From JAFKFI01 sp963795435 (GTDB taxonomy: Bacteria > Pseudomonadota > Alphaproteobacteria > Acetobacterales > Acetobacteraceae): DNA of 64,000 bases. The stretch's first letter is position 1. Each line of letters opens with the position of its first letter. Of the stretch, positions 59,237-64,000 are shown one piece after another. Below the pieces are notes generated by a model. That model made no database searches. It worked only from the letters and a program-made list of their open reading frames with translations, and was not told where the DNA came from. Position numbers and translations under genes: made by a program. The stretch spans positions 1 to 64,000 of the forward strand of contig CAWCHV010000002.1 in NCBI GenBank assembly GCA_963795435.1. Reading direction: 5' to 3'.

Positions 59237-60482
59237 TCAGGAGCGGACCAGCGGGCACTTGCCCTCATTGAGCGGACGGAAGGCTTGGTCGGCGGGGATG
59301 GTGCGCCGGAGTTGGTAATAGTCCCACGGCCCCTTGGAGGCAGCGGGGGACTTCACCTCAAACAGGTACATGTCGTGGATCACGCGGCCGTCCTGCCGGA
59401 TCGTGCTCTTGCCGTAGATCGGGTCCTCGACGGGGATCGTCCGCATCTCCGCGATCACCGCGCGTCCGCTCGCCTTGGCCTTGTCCACGCCCATCGCGGC
59501 GACCGCCTTCAGGTAGTGGGTGACACAGGAGTATTGGCCGGCCTGGGCCGAGTTCGGCATCGGCGCGCCGGTCATGCGCGCGGCGAAGCGCTTGGCGAAC
59601 GCGCGCGTGCCGTCGTTCAGATCCCAGTAGTACGGCTCCGAGAGCAGCACGCCTTGCGCCGATTGCAGCCCCATTCCGTGCACGTCGTTGATCAGCAGCA
59701 GGAGCCCGGCGACCTTCTGGCCGTTCTTCATGACGCCGAACTCGGCCGCCTGCTTGATGCAGTTGATGGTGTCTCCGCCGCCGTTGGCGAGGCCGATGAC
59801 CTTTGCGCCGCTGGCGCGCGCCTGCACCACGTTGGCGGAGAAATCGGTGGTGCCCGGGAAGGGATAGGGCGCCTCGCCGAGCACCTTGCCGCCGGCGGCC
59901 GTGACGAAGGAGGCGCTGTCCTTCTCGAGCGAGTGGCCGAAGGCGTAGTCGGCGGTGATGAAGAACCAAGTGTCGCCGCCCTCCTTGACCAGCGCATCGA
60001 CGACGGCGTGCGGCATCGACCAGGTGTCGTAGGCCCAGTGAAGATGGTTTGGCCCGCAATGCGCGCCGGTGACGTCGGCCGAGGCGGCGCCGGTGAAGAT
60101 CGCCAGCTTGTCCTTCGCCTTGACCATGTCGCCGATCGCGAAGGCGGCCGAGGAGAGCGGCACGTCGGTCAGCAGATCGACGCCGCGACTCTCGAACCAG
60201 TCGCCGGCGATCGACAGCGCGACGTCGGGCTTGAGCTGCAAATCGGCTTGGAGAAGTTCCACCTTGATGTCGGGATGCGTCTTGGCGAAATCCTCGATCG
60301 CCATTTGTGTGCAGAGCACCGAGCCTGGGCCGGTATTGGCCGCGTAGGCGCCGGCCATGTCGGTCAGCACGCCAATGCGTATGGTCTTTTGCTGGGCCCG
60401 CGCGCGCGCCGGAAGCGCCAGGCTGGTGCCGGCCGCGAGACCCGCCCCGAGGTACAGTCCGGCGACCGATTGATGCTCGCAT
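59237..60482 (-). CDS. Branched-chain amino acid-type ABC transporter substrate-binding protein (signal peptide frameshifted)
   Basis: A periplasmic Peripla_BP_6 protein (LivK-like family) that captures a small organic ligand for an ABC importer. The mature part starts QQKTIRIGVLTDMAGAYAAN, with DYAFGHSLEKD and the ligand-cleft SANVVQARASGAKVIG. From the ATG at 60482 with a strong GGGAGGGG site the first frame reads MRASIGRRTVPRGG; the next frame continues GLAAGTSLALPARARAQ. One extra base near 60440 explains it and restores a twin-arginine-like signal, so the mature protein is intact. An open frame from a GTG at 60616 exists but lacks a signal sequence. Permease genes are not nearby. Confidence 0.85.
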
Positions 60483-60662
60483 GGTTCCCCTCCCGACGAC
60501 CTGTTCGCGTCCTGACCGGCGCATTGCGCCCATTGTGGCCCGGCTCGTGCCCGAAAACCAGTTCCGACCGCTGAACAATTCTCCACCTGCCGCGACGAAC
60601 CGGTGATTCGTCTCACAGCCGCGCCGCCGAACCTGCTATAGGGACGTTATCCTGCATCAGAT

Positions 60663-61529
60663 ATGGAGTTCGCCGTGAACCCGTGCGTGCAGACATTCTT
60701 CGATCCGTCCACCGCCACCGCAACGCATGTCGTGCATGACGGCCCCGGCTCGCCGGCGGCGATCATCGACTCCGTGCTGGATTTCGATCTCCGCTCCGGC
60801 CGCACCAGCCGCGCTTCCGCCGACCAGGTGGCGCGATTTGTCGGCGATCAGCGGTTGCAGGTGGCGTGGCACCTCGAGACGCACGTGCACGCGGATCATT
60901 TGTCCGCCGCGCCCTATCTGCAATCGCTGCTCGGCGGCCGCATCGGGATCGGCGCGCGGGTGGTGGAAATTCAGAAGTGCTTCGGCAAGATGTTCAATTT
61001 CGGCCTCGACGGAACGGAGGCGGCATTCGATCGTTTGTTCGAGGATGGCGATGTGTTTTCGATTGGTACGATGCAAGCGCGTGTGATGACGGTGCCCGGC
61101 CACACTCCGGCCGACATCGCCTATTTCATCGGCGACGCGGCGTTCGTCGGCGACACGCTGTTCGCGCCCGATCTCGGCAGCGCGCGGGCGGATTTTCCGG
61201 GCGGCTGCGCGCGCGAGCTGTACCGCTCGGCGCAGAAGATCCTCGCACTTCCGCCCGAGACACGGCTGTTCCTCTGCCACGACTATCCGCCCGAGGGCCG
61301 CGGGCCGCGCTGGGAGACTACGGTGGCGGAGGAGCGGGCGCAGAACAAGCACCTGCGCGACGGCATCGACGAGGAAACCTTCGTGCAAATGCGCACCGCG
61401 CGCGACGCGACACTCTCGCTCCCGGCGCTGATGCTGCCCTCGGTGCAGGTCAACATGCGCGCCGGCCAGCTGCCGCCGAAGGACAGCAACGGCATTGCCT
61501 ATATCCGCATTCCCATTGATACGGTTTGA
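60663..61529 (+). CDS. Metallo-beta-lactamase-fold hydrolase (persulfide dioxygenase-like)
   Basis: A 288-aa MBL-fold protein with the metal motif THVHADHLSAA (His-x-His-x-Asp-His), then VPGHTPADIAYFIGDAAFVGDTLF with two further ligands (His and Asp) and FLCHDYPPEGR with the last His. The shortened motif with the early HVHADH resembles the ETHE1/Blh family of persulfide dioxygenases and related thioesterases. ATG at 60663. It starts about 180 bp from the substrate-binding protein on the opposite strand, and it is followed by an EthD-like gene. Confidence 0.82.
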   Translation: MEFAVNPCVQTFFDPSTATATHVVHDGPGSPAAIIDSVLDFDLRSGRTSRASADQVARFVGDQRLQVAWHLETHVHADHLSAAPYLQSLLGGRIGIGARVVEIQKCFGKMFNFGLDGTEAAFDRLFEDGDVFSIGTMQARVMTVPGHTPADIAYFIGDAAFVGDTLFAPDLGSARADFPGGCARELYRSAQKILALPPETRLFLCHDYPPEGRGPRWETTVAEERAQNKHLRDGIDEETFVQMRTARDATLSLPALMLPSVQVNMRAGQLPPKDSNGIAYIRIPIDTV

Positions 61530-61556
61530 ACAGCCGATCGCGGAGGGCGGACGACA

Positions 61557-61916
61557 TTGGCGGCGACGTGGAAGCGGGCCTATCCGGTCCGGCGCGATCC
61601 GCGACTGACGGCGGAGGAATTTCGCCGGCGCTGGAAACAGCACTCCGATCTCGGGCAGACGTTTCCCGATGTGGTCGGGCGCAACCGGCGGGTGGTCTAT
61701 TGCCTCGCGAACAAGGCGCTGGGCGAGCGGATCGGTGCGAGCGGCGAGTATGACGGGGTCGGGCTGCTGTGGCTGCGCAGCCCGGAAGCACTGGAGGCGG
61801 CGAATGCCGACGCGTGGCCTGAGCCGGGTTCGGGAGGCGCAGACGGCACGGGCCGGTTCCATACGCGAGCGCATCAGATGATCGCACGGGGAAGGGCCAA
61901 CCGATCCCGGAGATGA
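61557..61916 (+). CDS. EthD domain-like protein
   Basis: A 119-aa ferredoxin-like-fold protein beginning AATWKRAYPVRRDPRLTAEE and containing FRRRWKQHSDLGQTF, a motif of the EthD family (ethyl tert-butyl ether degradation and other dimeric alpha-beta barrel proteins). The start is a TTG at 61557 with GGAGGG upstream (61541-61546); the alternative would need no obvious site. It is 6 bp before an SDR and likely cotranscribed with the MBL gene. Confidence 0.65.
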   Translation: MAATWKRAYPVRRDPRLTAEEFRRRWKQHSDLGQTFPDVVGRNRRVVYCLANKALGERIGASGEYDGVGLLWLRSPEALEAANADAWPEPGSGGADGTGRFHTRAHQMIARGRANRSRR

Positions 61917-61923
61917 GAACTCC

Positions 61924-62661
61924 ATGTCAGGCATTGAAGGCAAGGTCGTCGCGATCACGGGTGCGAGCAGCGGAATTGGCGAGGCGACCGCGCTCCTGCT
62001 CGCCGCGCGCGGCGCGAAGCTCGTGCTCGGCGCGCGCCGAGCAGATCGCCTCGCCGAACTCGCCGCTCGCATCGCGGCAGCGGGTGGCAAGGCAGCCTAT
62101 GCGCACACGGATGTAAGACTGCGCGACAATCTATCCGACCTCGTCGGGTTGGCCCGCGAGCGGTACGGCAAGCTTGACGTTCTCGTCAGCAATGCCGGAA
62201 TTGGGCCGATTTCTCTCCTCGACGACCTGCGCGTCGAGGATTGGGAGGAGATGATCGACGTCAATCTCAAGGGCGTCCTGTACGGCATCGCCGCGGCATT
62301 GCCCCTGTTCCGCAAGCAGGGCTCCGGACATTTCGTCAACGTCATTTCCACGGCGGGACTTCGGATCGTGCCGCTGCAGTCGGTCTATGCCGGCACGAAA
62401 AACGCCGTCCGCACCATCTCCGAGGGTTTGCGCCAGGAGGCCGGCGACAAGCTGCGCGTGACGATCATTTCGCCGGGCTACGTCCGAACCGACTTCGCGG
62501 ATTCCATGACAGATCCCGAGGTAAAGGCGCAAATCCTCGGGTCGATGGCCAAGATGGCGATCCCGCCGGATGCGATCGCTCGCGCCATCGCGTTCGCGAT
62601 CGAGCAGCCGGCCGATGTTGACGTGGGCGAGATCGTCATCCGCCCCACCGCGCAGGGTTAG
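61924..62661 (+). CDS. Short-chain dehydrogenase/reductase
   Basis: A 245-aa SDR: VVAITGASSGIGEATALLLA, VSNAGIG, catalytic Ser (VISTAG), YAGTKNAV with Tyr-x-x-x-Lys. It has the C-terminal features of the classical cP2-type subgroup with an NADP-preferring Arg in GARRADRLAEL. The start at 61924 follows GGAGATGAG of the preceding gene's end. It may work with the EthD-like and MBL proteins in one pathway. Confidence 0.9.
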   Translation: MSGIEGKVVAITGASSGIGEATALLLAARGAKLVLGARRADRLAELAARIAAAGGKAAYAHTDVRLRDNLSDLVGLARERYGKLDVLVSNAGIGPISLLDDLRVEDWEEMIDVNLKGVLYGIAAALPLFRKQGSGHFVNVISTAGLRIVPLQSVYAGTKNAVRTISEGLRQEAGDKLRVTIISPGYVRTDFADSMTDPEVKAQILGSMAKMAIPPDAIARAIAFAIEQPADVDVGEIVIRPTAQG

Positions 62662-62686
62662 CGCCGCCTCTCCGGGCCTTCCCGGT

Positions 62687-63331
62687 TCACAGCGTGGCGG
62701 GTTCCTCGGGTTTTTGCGGCTGCTGTTGCGGCGCGGCCGATGCCGGCTCGCTCGCCTTCTCCGGCGGCAGGGCCGGCGCGGCCGGGGCTGCCTCGGCCTT
62801 GGGGGCCTCGGCGGCCTTGTTCTTCGGCGGGGCGGGCGGTTTGGCCGGTTCGAGGTTCACGGTGTAGTCGGGCACGATCCGCGCCTGGTTGCCGGCGATG
62901 ACGAGCACCTTCTGGCCGATCGCCAGCGCCACGGTGTCTTTCTGGGTGACGCTCAGCAGATCGCCGTTGTCCTTGCGGACCACGTATTCGCGGGCCCGCG
63001 TGTCGTTCGAGACGTGCTCGGCAGCGGTGCCCACGAGGCCGCCGACTAGTGCGCCGCCGAGCGCGCCGAACGCCCCGGCGACGTTGCCGCCCGGCGCCTG
63101 GGAGCCGGCGATGCCGCCCGCCGCCGCGCCGGTGACGGCACCCGTGGTGCCCGCGGCACTCACGTCCACGACGCGCACGCCGACCACCACGGCGCGGTCG
63201 ACCTTGTTGGCCTGCTGCACGGCGCTGCTGGCATAGGTGTCGGGCGAGTAGTCCGACCCGCACCCGCCGAGAAGCAGGAGGACCGGCAGGAGAACCGGGC
63301 CGGTCGCATGGACGAACCGCTTCAAGAGCAC
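62687..63331 (-). CDS. Glycine-zipper outer-membrane lipoprotein (SlyB/17 kDa-antigen-like)
   Basis: A putative lipoprotein of about 214 aa. The start is uncertain: a GTG at 63331 gives VLLKRFVHATGPVLLPVLLLLGGC with a lipobox LGGC and a normal-length signal, while the open frame runs on to an ATG at 63385. The mature part has a glycine-zipper region (GAVTGAAAGGIAGSQAPGGNVAGAFGALGG) typical of SlyB/17-kDa-antigen proteins that bind the outer membrane, followed by a beta-rich segment and a long Pro/Ala/Glu-rich C-terminal tail. Its role is in envelope integrity; the tail may span the periplasm. Confidence 0.75.
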   Translation of the reverse strand: MLLKRFVHATGPVLLPVLLLLGGCGSDYSPDTYASSAVQQANKVDRAVVVGVRVVDVSAAGTTGAVTGAAAGGIAGSQAPGGNVAGAFGALGGALVGGLVGTAAEHVSNDTRAREYVVRKDNGDLLSVTQKDTVALAIGQKVLVIAGNQARIVPDYTVNLEPAKPPAPPKNKAAEAPKAEAAPAAPALPPEKASEPASAAPQQQPQKPEEPATL

Positions 63332-63453
63332 CCCTCGCGCCTGTTTTCGCGCGCGCTTGATAGAGACCCGCGCCCGGCTTGTCACATGCCGGGCCGAGCC
63401 GGTGGACGGGAAGGGGCCGGACGGGGCAGTCTGGCGCTCCGCAAGGGAGGCAG

Positions 63454-64000
63454 ATGATGGCTTACGAGACGATCGAGGTGCGGCCCGCCACCCCGCGCAT
63501 CGGCGCGGAGATCGGCAAGGTGCAACTGCGGGAATTGAGCAACCGGCAACTGGAGGAGATCCACGCTGCGCTGCTCGAGCACCAGGTCATCTTCTTCCGC
63601 GACCAGACGCTCGATCTCGACAGCCAGAAAGCGTTCGGCCGGCATTTCGGCGAGCTGCACGTGCATCCCGGTGCGCCGGGGGCTCCTGGCCATCCCGAGG
63701 TGATGCCGGTCCATGCCGACGCCAACTCCACCTACATCGCCGGCGAGAGCTGGCATTCGGACGTGTCGTGCGACCCGGAGCCGCCGATGGGCAGCATTCT
63801 CCACCTGCGCGTGGTGCCGCCGGTGGGCGGCGACACGCTGTTCGCCAGCATGTACGCGGCCTACGAGGCGCTGTCGCCGCGCATGAAGGCGTATGTGGAG
63901 GGGCTGACGGCCACGCATGACGGCGAGCCGTACTATCGCGGCCGCTACACCGACAAGGGCGTGGACGACCGCGCCAAGACCTATCCGCGCGCCGTGCATC
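63454..64000 (+). CDS. TauD/TfdA-family 2-oxoglutarate-dependent dioxygenase (cut by window end)
   Basis: The first 182 residues of a Fe(II)/2-oxoglutarate oxygenase, starting MMAYETIEVRPATPRIGAEI and containing GESWHSDVSCDPEPPMGSIL with the metal HxD. The C-terminal half, with the distal His, lies beyond the window. Two adjacent ATGs (63454 and 63457) follow GGGAGG. It resembles the gene at 35507-36379 in family but differs in sequence. The opposite-strand lipoprotein gene lies just upstream. Confidence 0.88.
   Translation, partial: MMAYETIEVRPATPRIGAEIGKVQLRELSNRQLEEIHAALLEHQVIFFRDQTLDLDSQKAFGRHFGELHVHPGAPGAPGHPEVMPVHADANSTYIAGESWHSDVSCDPEPPMGSILHLRVVPPVGGDTLFASMYAAYEALSPRMKAYVEGLTATHDGEPYYRGRYTDKGVDDRAKTYPRAVH

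Noticed and set aside
59358..60578. 406-aa minus-strand frame
   Set aside because: It is the out-of-frame shadow of the substrate-binding protein; only its start (60482) is relevant because of the frameshift in the signal peptide.

Overview
The window is a contiguous high-GC chromosomal segment from an alphaproteobacterium. Gene content fits Rhodospirillales/Acetobacteraceae: a class I ketol-acid reductoisomerase, a phasin, a gluconate-dehydrogenase-type operon remnant, sdhE next to mfd, and many acyl-CoA, LLM-type and TauD-type genes. The family-level placement is an inference. No rRNA, tRNA or CRISPR array was seen.

1-14 kb: the edge of a surface-polysaccharide-like cluster (secreted protein, methyltransferase, O-antigen ligase-type membrane protein), a small secreted tandem-repeat protein, recG, sdhE and mfd. 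A small heat-shock gene has a ROSE-like thermosensor leader, and a chemotaxis receptor follows. An IS630 element with a -1 slippery site sits in an IS110 remnant. Nearly every long gene in the first 9 kb carries one or two single-base frameshifts, although the protein sequence continues intact in the next frame.

14-33 kb: mostly housekeeping genes. These are serB and miaA (divergent), ilvB-ilvN-ilvC (branched-chain amino acids), a CorA-type transporter, a class III aminotransferase, a SPOR-domain D,D-carboxypeptidase, a phasin with PhaR-like operators, clpS-clpA, a Na+/H+ antiporter, a metallophosphatase, an SDR and PPK2. A gluconate-dehydrogenase-like operon has lost its middle: the 5' end of a GMC flavoprotein gene is joined to the 3' end of a cytochrome c gene.

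33-64 kb: an accessory catabolic region. It holds three LLM-class oxidoreductases, two TauD/TfdA dioxygenases, two AMP-forming acyl-CoA ligases, two acyl-CoA dehydrogenases, two metal-dependent amidohydrolases, an amidase, several SDRs, glycerol kinase, a metallo-beta-lactamase-fold protein, an EthD-like protein and a Liv-type substrate-binding protein. Together they suggest uptake and stepwise degradation of organic acids or xenobiotics.

The most unusual module is at 55.7-58.9 kb: a phosphotransferase-fold kinase, an enolase paralogue with altered active-site loops, and a D-2-hydroxyacid dehydrogenase. The three genes are chained by ATGA stop/start overlaps and could act as one small pathway.
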